From Plantago major (lineage: Eukaryota > Streptophyta > Magnoliopsida > Lamiales > Plantaginaceae), in contig CM048843.1 in the NCBI GenBank assembly GCA_026545765.1, positions 14,971,200 through 15,035,199 of the forward strand: a stretch of 64,000 nucleotides of DNA, read 5' to 3'. A program made the position numbers and the translations under genes. The stretch's first letter is position 1. Every line of letters begins with the position of its first letter. This document shows positions 51,726-62,600 of this stretch, piece by piece. The notes beneath the pieces are model-generated. The model did not search any database. It was not told the origin of the DNA and saw only the letters and a list, made by a program, of their open reading frames with translations.

Positions 51726-52652
51726 TTAATTTATTGGTGGAGATGCGGTTTGGGGTTTTAGACAATCATGTTCACAGAAGCAAAGTACTTCGTCGATTCC
51801 AGGGTACTGGTCACAGTGGGGATACGGATTAGCACCACTGAAGTAACTGCGGCACAGCTGGTAACAACGGGGTTGAGTGATAGTCTTGCCGCATACACCT
51901 AAAATACTGACGCACGTATACTTGGGAGGAGGGCGAGCAACATCTTTTATGGGGGAAATATTTTGCCCTATTGCAAAGCCGTGAATCTTTGGGCTTCCAA
52001 CTTCACCGTGCACAATTTGTACCATGTGGCTATCTGCATTAGTGCATTGAAATCAGTCCCAAAACTATTTTATGCATCTCGTAAAGTATTTTTATTACTC
52101 AGTTCTTAAGTTTTTTGTTGTTTGTTGGTTAGGACTTGGGAACTAAGGCTCCTTTTGGTTTGAGAGTAATAAAGGAAAATAAAAAAAAATAGGGGAAAGT
52201 GTATTTCCCCACCATTTGGTTGCAACTTGGGAAATTAGGGAATTTTAGAAAAGGACATAAATTTTGATTTCCCCCTATTTTCCTTCTCCCCCATTTCCCA
52301 TCAAACCAAAGGGAGCCTAAAGCTGACATAATGTATATCTTTTAAATTACCCATGTGCTTAAAAGGCTGATATGAAGTTGTAGAATATATTTGCTTGAGA
52401 TTATAAAAATTAATCCATGACGTTCTGCACCAACGGAATTAGATACATAATGAACATAAATAAATTCTGTTGGTTCAGAATTTCTATTTGGTGAAATTAT
52501 TTACGCATTGTCAAAATGAAGGTTGAGGGGAAAAAAGTACTTGAAGGCTTAAAGAAAAAAGAGCAACGGAAATTCAAGTATGTAGAAGTAGTTTTACCTG
52601 CTGACACAAGAAAAGCTAGGACAAAAATAGAACTACACAATTTCATCACCAT
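51726..52652 (-). CDS. Defensin-like secreted cysteine-rich peptide, copy 3 (DEFL3)
   Basis: Two exons, 52598-52652 and 51726-52033 (minus), phase-1 intron of 564 bp; 120 residues. The signal peptide is MVMKLCSSIFVLAFLVSAG. The linker keeps SHMVQIVHGEVGSP. The cysteine core has the same spacing as DEFL2 (CVSILGVC, CYQLC, CFCEHDC), all eight cysteines present. It is the most diverged of the three. Exon lengths equal those of DEFL1. A TATATATA box lies about 105 bp upstream. The larger intron holds a hairpin-like repeat (52147-52320). Defence or signalling function is inferred only. Confidence 0.8.
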
Positions 52653-52755
52653 GATGCACAGGCTACAGTGCTAAAGCACGACTTATATGTATTTTGTTCA
52701 ATTATTTATGCTTATTCAGTTTCTCAACCTGATACTTGTCAATTGTCATGCGACA

Positions 52756-52763
52756 TATATATA
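52756..52763 (-). promoter_or_regulatory. TATA box of DEFL3
   Basis: TATATATA on the minus strand, about 105 bp before the ATG, matching the TATA positions of the paralogues. Confidence 0.5.
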
Positions 52764-54274
52764 GGGACATCGGGATTTTGATGAGTAAAAGAAGTTTACT
52801 CATCAGCTTCATAAAAATCTTGCTATTTTATGCACCTAATAAAGAAGAAAAGACAATCTATTAATTTAATTAATTATTTTTTTTCTCTTTTATACTTTTA
52901 CATTTTCATAGTCTTTTATGCTTAATCTTGGAAATGAAATCAACTCTAAATAAATGTAGATGAAAATAAGAATTCTCCTTATTTTCCTTTCCTTAAGAAT
53001 CACATCAACAGAGAAGTTATTTGTTTTTTTTTAAATTTAAAACATCCACTGGTTGTTTGGCACAGGCCTATAATCCGCCTTGGGTGGATTCTTGCTCAAG
53101 CTCGGTTCATTTTGGGTTTGGCATTGGGTTGTACTGAAGTTTGTACGGTACTCAACTATAACCCACTCCGAATATAACTAAATAATATTTCTACCCTACT
53201 CTTTCTATCTATTTACTTTTTTAGTTATACCAACAACCTTAAACCAATCAAATAACTATGAAAATATCAAAATCAATAACTTCTTATTCAGATCAATTTA
53301 GTCTTACGCACCCTATATAACAATCCTATGAAACCTATAAATCCACAACTCTATTCCAAACACATATCTTTTCATCTCAACTACAGTCCAGTTACTATTC
53401 ATCAACTCAAACTCTACAATTCACCCGATCGAACTCTATGCCAAACAGTCCGCTAATGATTGTGTTTGTAAGTACTTTGAACTTTTAACCAAATTCTAAA
53501 TTTATATCCTAAGACCAATTGAATAATGCAACTGAGAAAATAATACTGAGAAGTTAGAACTCCCCAACTATAATAAGAAAAACTTTAAAAGAGACTTTAT
53601 AAATATCATGTAAAGTTTAAAACATTGAGACTCCAGCTAATATCTGCAATAACATGAAACAATTGTTTTTTTTCAGAGAACTACTATTGCCTATGTTCTC
53701 TGCTGTCTTCCCCATGGTCAATTGCCTTACTCCAAGAGTATTTTAAGTACTCTTGATCTCAGAGGTTGATATTCAAGTGATTTGTGATGAAAAGCTTTAG
53801 ACCTTTAGTCTTTGGTGGTAATCATTTCCTTTCCTCTGTTTACTCTCGAGAAGAATATATGATCTGAAAATTTGCTGCAATATAGGCTATGCTAGTGAGA
53901 ATGGTGCGGAAAGTTCCTTCATCAGGTAGTAGGACGGCATGGTTGACATGTCCTGCTGGAACCACCTGATGGAAGGAACTCCTGTACTATTCCTATCTGT
54001 TGTGCCGTTCCCGGCTGTCTCTATTTAAGACTTTGATTTTAGATTGTACCTTGCAATTGTGGAAACTGAATCAATGATATTTGAAACATTAAACTTCAAA
54101 TATTTAAAGCTAATGACAAATGTTTGAACTTCAAAACTAAATCTCTGATGATTTTAGATAAATCACTGCTTGTGTATATTAAACACATGATGTATGAAGC
54201 TAAACCACTTAAGTTATTAGATAAAACACTGATGTTTAAAATAAATCAATGTTTGAAACTAAATGACTGATAAC
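52764..54274. other. Intergenic region upstream of DEFL3
   Basis: 52764-52870 is the conserved DEFL upstream block (GAAGAAAAGACAATCTA). 53053-53455 may be a MITE: TTGTTTGGCA on the left and TGCCAAACAG on the right are inverted, but no target duplication is clear. A strong hairpin lies at 53899-53992. No protein gene seen. Confidence 0.4.
53899..53992. ncRNA. Candidate microRNA-like hairpin
   Basis: Arms 53899-53927 and 53964-53992 pair over about 25 bp. An inner 16-bp stem (AGTTCCTTC-ATCAGGT against ACCTGAT-GGAAGGAACT) has one bulge. An upper stem AGGAC/GTCCT and a small loop follow. Length and shape fit a plant pre-miRNA. I do not recognise the mature sequence. A small MITE cannot be excluded, and the strand is undecided. 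Confidence 0.35.
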
Positions 54275-55146
54275 TGGTTAACGATTACTAAATCTCTTAA
54301 AAGAGAAGAAATTGAAAGTGGGAAGCCATAGGATTGGCCTTTTCAAGAGTTTCTCTCCCAGATCAATCATCAAGCACTTTCTAGGCCTTCATTTCTTTTA
54401 TACGTATATAGTGTGCGCTGTACAATTTTGTTGTATGTTCATTCATTTCTGTGTGAAACTAGGAAGAATATTGTGTGCAAAGATGATTGTTGTTCTGGAG
54501 CTGACAAGTTCTGTTGCATTACCATCCAATGACTGTTTTCAAGATGTCAATAAGTGAGAAGGCATTGAATTAGTCTTTTCAAGAATTTCATCTCTCAGAT
54601 TAATCATCACAGCACTTTCCAGGCATACTACTTTTATACGTAAATAGTATGCGTCTATTAGTGCTGACAATAAATATTTAGGCTGGCATATGTTTAGTTC
54701 GTTGAGATTATACTCCTCTTTATGGTTATTAGGTCTTGTTATAGAGACTTTTCAGAAGGAAACTGTTCTGGAGTCGAGTGTGGACAAGTTAGGTTGCAAT
54801 AGCATCTAATGATTGTCGTCGGTCTTCGTGTCTAGGTTCTGAGGATGCTTGTTGACGATGTTTCAAAGTTGTTAATGACAAAGTTCGGAAAGCTGCAGTC
54901 AGTGTTTCTGCTTACTTCAATGATTGCCAGAGAACCATGACCAAGAATGCAAGTTGATTTGTTGTGTTAGAAGTGCCCTGTATTATAATAAACCCACTGC
55001 TGCGTCATTGTCAAATGGTTTCAAAGGAAATTCAATGAGACTATTCTAGTCTTGGAGGTGGTACTTTGGTGATGATTCAGGTACAGCTATAGTCTTGTAA
55101 TGCGTTTAATTGGTAATACTTTATGATTCTAGAAGAAAATTAGATG
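54275..55146 (+). repeat. Unclassified module repeats M3 (54275-54550) and M4 (54551-55146)
   Basis: M3 matches the 5' part of M1; M4 matches nearly all of it, including GTGTCTAGGTTCTGAGGA and the end AGAAAATTAGATGTTG. M3 and M4 abut, so there is local tandem duplication as well as a copy on each side of DEFL3. Confidence 0.65.
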
Positions 55147-56037
55147 TTGCTTGATTTGCTCAACAGTTGATGTGGAGCATCTCTGGTTATCGTTATCAGT
55201 GTCTCATTCCGTGCAATTTTTCTTGGTTGTTTTAACGAATAACTGAAGCACCTCTTAGTCATGCGAAAATGTTGAAGCAATGATGTGGAGGATCGGCTGG
55301 AGACAAGTTCCTGATGTCTCTTGGTCGGCCAGTCATGGGATGGTAAACTGCGCTGCACTGGCAACACCAGCGCGAATTTCATTGTTTCCATCAAGGCGAG
55401 GCCCAATAAGCTGTTTTCCACTTGAGCTTGTGAATGTGAAGAGAATTCAACCTGATCTTCGTAAGGTCATACCAGCCAGTATTCCCTGTTAAAAAATTCA
55501 TCATGGGGTGCCAAGATATCCTTCCCTGATCTATTACTAGATTTTTAAATTCACAAGTGGCAGTTGGCGTTGGCCTAATATACCTTTTAAAGTGCACAGT
55601 TGAGTGTTTGGATGATATCTTTGAATTCATTCGTAATTGTTCGTATTAAATTTTGTTCACTTGGTAATATGAAGTCATGAACACATAGGCTATACACATT
55701 GGGGAAATTGCAATGGAACTAAAAAATGTTCCTATATCTGAACATCCTTCCTCTTTGCCATGTATACACTGAACTAGAAACATATACTCCGGTGTGGCTG
55801 AAGCACTTGTTGGCATTTAGCAGCTCAGCGCAGCTTCAAAACACAAATTGATAATCCCTATCAGAAAATTCTTATCTAAATCGACTTTACTGAACATGCA
55901 TAGTCTCTGCTATATCATTTGTATTTGTAATACATGCATTTCATATATACTATATATAATGCATGCCTGAGATGAATTTCTAGCATTTTCTATAGTTTCA
56001 TTTTAGGTAAGAAGGCTCCGTACATATTCTATCATTC
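55147..56037. other. Intergenic, PB1 gene 3' flank
   Basis: 55280-55490 is less AT-rich and open on both strands, but neither reading matches a family I know. The rest is ordinary AT-rich sequence up to the PB1 stop. Confidence 0.35.
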
Positions 56038-57381
56038 CTACACCCCCACTTGGTATATGGAGGGGCTTGATGGAGCAGATCTCATGGAGAGTCGGTTCTC
56101 GGGTATGATAAAGGTTGTGCTGGAAGGAGCTGATCTAGCAAGATGGTCAGGCCCGGTACTAGCTCCATTCAAAACCTGGCTAGCATTGTGCAAGGGCTCA
56201 TTACTCGTCCAAGTTCCATTTCCTCGGCCCTGGCTTGGAATTGGAAGCTGGCAGTGAGGACTGGGGTTTGGTAGCCTGTTAGTTTGGCTGTATCCAGGAA
56301 GATGCGAGCAGTTATGGATTCTTTGCAGATGAAGTTGGATGCTCTGGAGCAATGCTTCGTTGGTCATTGTTTCAGTGGTGCAGTTATACGATGATATTGG
56401 AGTGGAACAAGTTGATGATACGAATGATTCATGTACATTCATGACAGGATATTGTTTCATAGCTGATGATGGTGTGGTTCGGACTATTCCATTGATAGCA
56501 TCGATGTACTTTTGCTCAGGTTCATGGTCTGAAGCATTTTGGTTCTCTAGCAAGACGGGATTTGCAGGGAAGAGAAATGCTCGGACCTTTGGGCTTCCAG
56601 TTCTCTCATGATTGTCGATCTCATTTAACATGTGGTTAACATCTTCATCGGATTTCACAGACACTAAGGTATCCAGGTCTTCTGAGGCAACTTGGTACTT
56701 GAGGACCATCTCTCCGAGCGTCAGGTAACTCAGCTTCTCCTTAAGTTCTGTGATCATTAGCAGTCTAAACATTTTAACCTGGGCACTCCTTAAAGCATCA
56801 ATATTTTCACATTCCATTTATTTATTCAACTTTTTTCTTCAAGAAATGCATGTCTGTGATTAAAGTGATTGCTTGCAAAATTTCTAATTAAGGTGAAATG
56901 GTTAAATGAATTATAATCAGGCAAAGTATATTATTTTATATAATCTGGTAATTGTTCAATATGTGCTGAAAGATATAATTTCAATTGATTTTCTAAGAAT
57001 CGCCTAAACTTGACAATAATTTCTAAACATTTTCTTGAAAAATCTTCTGATTATGTTAAGCTGAGGATTATGATAACTATAATCTTTTTTTTTTTAAATA
57101 CTCAGATTATAATAACTATAATCTTGTTTTCAAGAATCTTTTGTGAACAGGAGATTAAAGCAAAGAGATAAATGCTTGCCTTTGAGAGAAATGTCTCGAG
57201 GTACAGATATGACACGGGTTTCGCCCCCCACATATTTGAGCTGGGAGTCGATGGGGCGGGGAAGGATCTTTCCGCCATGACTGCATGAGAATTTGACCCG
57301 GTTCATGGGTGAACCGAGGACAGGAGATGGTGGGGCCCCCGACGGGGTGTTGGTGGCAATGGGGGTATCCTGGCTGGACAT
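56038..57381 (-). CDS. PB1-domain protein with GC-AG intron
   Basis: Exons 57180-57381 and 56038-56747 (minus) join in frame to 303 residues. The PB1 (octicosapeptide/Phox/Bem1p) domain covers about residues 28-110: [78 protein letters not shown]1 domains mediate protein pairing; this plant subfamily has a Ser/Pro/Asn-rich tail and no known enzyme activity. The intron (432 bp) begins GC: donor CTCAAAG|GCAAGC, acceptor ATCACAG. No GT donor nearby restores the conserved DISLKELKEKL join. A TATA box is about 70 bp upstream. The ending [13 protein letters not shown] recalls the SAPTSP motif of related proteins. Confidence 0.88.
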
Positions 57382-57450
57382 TATAGCATTAGAATATGTG
57401 GAATTGCCAGCCGTTGGAAGAGAAGTAAAGAGGTATGTGTGTGATGATGA

Positions 57451-57457
57451 TTATATA
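57451..57457 (-). promoter_or_regulatory. TATA box of the PB1 gene
   Basis: TATATAA on the minus strand, about 70 bp before the PB1 ATG. Confidence 0.5.
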
Positions 57458-57459
57458 AA

Positions 57460-59729
57460 GCACAGGGAGAGAGGAGTATAAGAGGGAAAACAGGTTCTGT
57501 TAGGATTTGATTTTGCTAATTCTGGTGGTCATTTGTGATGAATTTTGGTTGCCCGTCTATTTTTGAGATTTCTCCCTATTCATTTGGGACTTGGTATATT
57601 TCATGCTGTCCGTGAATACACACCCATCGTGTAATAGATGTTATTGTACCTGAGAAAATATAGCAAATATTCCAACTTATGCAGAGTAGGTTCGGCAATG
57701 GATGGTTAAAAGTTGGGGTAAATTTGTGCCATGCTGAGTACTAAAAGTTGAGTATTCTCTTCTAACCGGAAAAACAAAAGACATGCCGAGTTTAAAAGCC
57801 CAACAGAGTTATCTGCAAAAGGTGGAAAATGCTCAGACTTGTTTAGGTGAACCTTGTTCTTTATCACGTATGGATTGTCACAGTGCTCCGAAATTGAGTA
57901 CCGGATTTCTCCGCCTCCAAGTTATAACACCCTAGCGCTCATTATAATTGACTACTTTTTAAATCGTCGAAGTTTTCTCTCGCTCTCAAGTTCGCCGCAG
58001 CTTTCAAAACCTGCTTCATGTGATCCCGCACTCACTCCCCCGTTTTGCATTATTTGTTGTTATTAGTCCTTGATAGCATGTTTACTCATGTTGAGATCTA
58101 TAAGATGCTGGAGCCTTACTTGGTTCTCGTTTTGTTATCGAGCCGAGTAGGATTTTACTTGCTGATACTCGATTAGGCTCGGTTAAATATAATTTATTTT
58201 TTATATTTATATTTATCTTTCGATGAGCCCGAACTCGACCAATCTTGAACTAAATGAGTCGATGTCTTAATTATTGTGCCTCAACTTTGAGTTCGAAAAA
58301 ATCAACTCGTCTTATTAATGAGTCAACTCAAGGTTGGATGCGATTGCAACTCGAGTGAAATGCGGTACTCTACTCAATTCAACTTGTTAATCAACACCAA
58401 TTACACGGTATCCTTAATTCGTAGTAGTAATATTAGTATGTGTCAGCGCTCAAATAAATTTAATGAATAAAATAGTGGTCAAAAGTCGGAGTCAAATGTA
58501 CTATATTGTTATAAACGGGGTCTATTAGACTTTCAATTGAACAAATTCATGTGAAATTGAGGTTGCAGTAATTGTAATCTGGAACTAATTGTAATGCCAC
58601 ATAAATTATTACCTTATTTGTAACCTATTGATAATTAGTACCTCAATTATACGTGACCACCGACCACTATGAAAAGTAACACAGTAGAAAATGTGTCTTG
58701 CGGTACCAAAATTGGATTTGCCCTAGTTAAAATCTTGGTGGCAAAATGTACAAAATGTAGAACTTGTAGAGCCAAATTGAGAATTATCCTGCTATTGGCA
58801 AGGGTGTAAATTTTTTTTTAGGTACTCCAAAATGAGACACCATCATTTTAGGTACTCTAGAATTATACCATCCAATTTATATACTATACATCAACATCCC
58901 TTTCAATTTAAGTACTCCAATCAATTTTCAGACAAAGTTGACCAATTTAATCGGATTTTGACCCAAAAAAAGAAAAAATATAATTTATAACACGCGTCAC
59001 CTCCTTATTAATTCTGGAATTTGTCATTTGAAAATAATGGAAATTTGATTTTAAAAATTATTAAATTAAAAAAATCACTAAAATAATATTAAAAATTAAT
59101 AAATATTATAAAATGATTAAAATAATATTAAAAAATATTAATTATAAAAAATTGTTAAAAATTATAAAAAATATAAACATTACAAAAATGTATTAAAACA
59201 AATAAAAATAAAAATATAAACAAAAATGTTCAAAAATATTAAAATTATAAACATAATAAAAAATTGATAAAATTTTTGAAACATTAAAAAAAATTAATAA
59301 AATATAAAATATAAAAATTTATATAAAATAATTTTAAAATATTAAAAAATTGAAATAATAAAAAGAGTTGAAAATTTTAAAAACACACTTATGATATAAC
59401 TAGAACTCGCGTAACACGTGTAACTACACGTGTTACTGCGTTAGTATTTATTTATTTCTCACTTTTTATTCTTAGAATGCAAAAAGTTCAAGATCACCAA
59501 AAAAACTTCAACAATTTGACAAAAGCATTTATTCTAGATAACTCTGAAATCATTTTGTTCGACTGAAACTTCTCCTTTCAAGAGAAGCACTCTTAGGATT
59601 TGAACATGGTAAATCACTAAAAAGTAAAAACAACTAAAAACACAACCAATGACAGTACTAATTCTGGGTAAACAATGTGCCAAATTATTTCTACTTCTGG
59701 GAACAAATGTAAATGAACAGGACTCAAAA
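57460..59729. other. Intergenic region with AT island and repeat remnants
   Basis: 57500-58080 shows no gene. 58100-58400 has repeated GAGCCGAG, CTCGATTAGGCTCGG and AACTCGA motifs, as in some plant hAT remnants. 59040-59395 is almost pure A/T. 59399-59436 is a G-box palindrome with a Helitron-like end. 59450-59729 shows nothing clear. Confidence 0.4.
59399..59436 (-). mobile_element. Helitron-like 3' terminus with double G-box palindrome
   Basis: GTAACACGTGTA-AC-TACACGTGTTAC (59411-59436) is a perfect 12-bp hairpin with CACGTG in each arm. On the minus strand it is followed by GCGAGTT and CTAG|T, fitting a Helitron end. The other end was not found. Confidence 0.4.
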
Positions 59730-60350
59730 GCCTCGCCTAAATCTTGTCTTCCACTACTTCACCAGCCATAAATAGAGATTTAGATAGAGATTGAGTTGGC
59801 TGCTGCAATTGCTGGATAACATTTAAACAGTCTCCTTCAACTATGATATTCCGAAGATCGAATTTCCGTGCAAATAATACACCCAATCTAGCAGCAAAGC
59901 CTCAGCTGTAAATGCGCCTCCCTACTTATTTCCCAACAAATAACAGCACCATGATAACATCTCCCAAATAAACACCTCGAGGCTCATTACAAATGGCCGC
60001 ATCAAAATTACCTTATAAGGATCCGGTTTCGGCAGTATGGTAGTAGAGAGCTGCTGCCGAGCTTCCTTTCAGCGCAAGATGAATTGCTTAACAAAAGATA
60101 CAGATTCCAGAGCACCATGTGTAAAATTCTCGTGTACTTTTTTGTTTCGATTATGCCAAAGACTCCAACAAGAGACAATGAAGAAATCGAATTCATCCTT
60201 TGAAGCATTCTGATGCACAGAATCGATCCAGCGACCTATTGAAGAACAAGCTGTCGACAATATATGATTAGACAAACCAGAAACTGGCCAATATAAACGC
60301 GCATACGTACAATCACGAAAGACATGTAATAAAGATGCAGGCAAGGTAAC
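59730..60350 (-). pseudogene. LINE 3' remnant (zf-RVT and RVT_3 RNase H)
   Basis: Minus strand: HVFRDCTYARLYWPVSGL and IVSCWSLWHNRNKKVHENF (zf-RVT tail), then NFDAAICNEPRGVYLGDVIM, LGVLFARKFDLRNIIVEGDC and LNVIQQLQQPTQSLSKSLFM (RVT_3). Stops and frame changes break it near 59925. It is 5' truncated. It differs from the LINEs in the CACTA element, which end without a visible RVT_3 domain. Confidence 0.7.
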
Positions 60351-61429
60351 CTATCAAAACATACTACTCAATAAGCTCTTGGGTTCAACTCTCGAGTCAA
60401 GTCGATTTCTAATTGATAGGCTAGCTAGATGCCTTACATTAAAATTATGAAATTCACACAGGCGACTATATATTTTCCAAAGTCAGTTAAACCACAAGCA
60501 AATCCAATCAAAATTCTCAAATCAAATCCGGCAAATTTCTAAAATCAATGGCAAATAGATAGAAATCAATTGAAAGAGAAAAAATAAAATCAATGAATAA
60601 ACCTGTTGTTGCATCCTACCATGTCAGCGGGAGACATGCGGCTCATCTGCCCCGAAACAATGCTGAAATCCAATAGTAAGGAATCAAGTAAATACCACCA
60701 CTCAAAAGACAAAACATGAGATTATAGGTGATGTATTCAATCAGGAGTGAGTTTCCTAAGAAACCACCCCTAGATAGAGACATAGAAACATAGTTTCTAA
60801 TATTACATATTAACTCCAAACCAAAACTAGTTCCTAAAAGCCACCCAACCAAGGGCAAGCAACTGGGTCGTTAATATGGATCCATATATAAATGATATAA
60901 CCCGGTTTTCAGCTCACTATTCATTCATTAGCTTTCATCTCAAGCCAACTTTCTCTCTCTAGAATTCTCTCTCTACGAATCTCACAACCAAGGGCAAGCT
61001 ACTGGATCGATAAACCATCTCCGATCTACCTGATTTTCCGATCAAAACATCTCCGATCTACCTGATTCTGCAAAGAAAAGCTAACGAAACCGAAGGTAAA
61101 TCTCTGTTCGTGGATATTTTCATCGTTTTTTACTTTGTATGATCAATTACCACCTCCTACATAGTTGATTCATGTTTCGAATGATAAAATAGCTTCGATT
61201 CCACCTAGATCTGAAAAATCAAGTTCGAAAAATTGTAGATCTGGAAGTATTCGTCTATAATTTCGTATTTTGATTGTAGATCGTTGTTGTTTATGCATTC
61301 ACAAGGTGTAATCGTGCTTGCATAATGATCCAGTGGTGTAATCATTCAAAATCAGACCTCAATCATGAACTAAAATTCGAAAAAATAAGATATACAACGT
61401 TTCCATGTTCTTTCGTACGTGTGCTATGT
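60351..61429. other. Intergenic, with leader-like sequence
   Basis: ACCAAGGGCAAGC recurs at about 60848 and 60988, followed by ACTGG.TCG. CATCTCCGATCTACCTGATT occurs twice (61006-61065). 60930-61095 looks like a plant 5' UTR (TCTCTCTCT run, then GAAG|GTAAATC), but no coding region follows on the plus strand. Confidence 0.35.
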
Positions 61430-62520
61430 TCTCAACAATATTACCTATGTTATCTGGAATATGTCCTATGTTTTCATTAAAAAAACTGACAATCATTATG
61501 TGCTCTGTTTTTTTACAATATTATCTTGAGTTTTGTTCTTGACTGTATTTTCTATGTTCTCAGGCATATTACCTATGTTATCAAGCATATTACCTATATT
61601 CTCTGGAATATGTCCTATGTTTTCATTAAAAACCTGACAATCATTATGTGCTCTGTTTTTTTACAATATTATCTTGAGTTTTGTTATTGACTGTATTCAC
61701 TATGAACTCATTTATAATCACTATGATCTCAGTTATGATAGATATGATCTCAGTTATATTCCCTATATGATCTCACCTATATTCACTATGAACTCATTTA
61801 TAATCACTATGATCTCAGTTATATACGCTATGATCTAAGTTATGATGTATATGATCTCAGTTATATTCCCTATGATCTCAGTTGTAGTCACTATGATCTA
61901 AATTAATTATGCCATGATCTCTATTACTTCTAGTATTTTCTCAGTAAAATTGTTTCAACAAATTTACAGGAATGCATTGCTTGGAGACAAATAATGAACA
62001 TAAACTACACCGAACTACCGAACTGGTATTGAAGTCAGAAGGGAACATGGGTGCTAGAAGAATACTAGAGGATGGATACCAATGTGTTATATGTTATTTT
62101 CTCGGCAGTTGTATGAACATTAGTACATGTAATTGAATGATACATGTTATATTTTACCAACTAAAAACACTATGATCTCAACACAAAATACTATAATCTC
62201 AGACTAAACCACTATGATATCAACTCAATAAACTATGATATCAAACCAAACACTATGATCTCAACTAAAAACACACTGTTATCAGACTAAAAATAGACTA
62301 TGATCTCAACTAATAACAGTGTGATGTCACGGAAAAACATTATGATATCAACACAAAACACTATGATCTCATACTAAAAAACTATAATATCAACTCAAAA
62401 AATTATGATATCAAACCAAAAACTATGATCTCAACTAAAAAACCTATGATATCAAAAAACTATGATCTCAACCAAAACAACTATGATCTCAACTCAAAAA
62501 GCTATGATATCAAACAGTGA
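61430..62520 (+). repeat. Hierarchical array with TATGATCTCA-like core
   Basis: Short, imperfectly spaced units change along the array: CTATGTTCTC (61430-61680), CTATGATCTCAGTTAT (61700-61920), then ACTATGATCTCAAC/ATGATATCAA (62165-62515). Higher-order copies occur: a block of about 90 bp recurs at a 149-bp offset (61456 and 61605), and ATTCACTATGAACTCATTTA recurs at 86 bp (61695 and 61781). 61930-62160 is non-repeat sequence between sub-arrays. No long ORF. Class unknown. Confidence 0.75.
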
Positions 62521-62534
62521 GAGGATCCTTTACG

Positions 62535-62600
62535 CGGATCCGCGAGAGGATCCGCGAAAAACGATACTGACCCGGATCCGCGAGAGGATCCGCGAAAAAC
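62535..62600 (+). repeat. Two GGATCCGCG-rich direct repeats, period 38
   Basis: CGGATCCGCGAGAGGATCC, then GCGAAAAAC, at 62535-62562 and 62573-62600. It includes the palindrome GCGGATCCGC. It is a GC-rich island in AT-rich DNA directly after the array. Confidence 0.85.

Noticed and set aside
55140-55492. A gene on either strand at 55.1-55.5 kb
   Set aside because: Overlapping open frames on both strands give no recognisable domain or exon structure.
60643-60858. A small membrane protein on the minus strand
   Set aside because: The hydrophobic frame has no family likeness, no promoter and lies in AT-rich spacer; probably chance.
61430-62520. CRISPR array
   Set aside because: The repeats are degenerate with irregular spacing, no unique spacers of constant size and no cas genes, in a plant genome.
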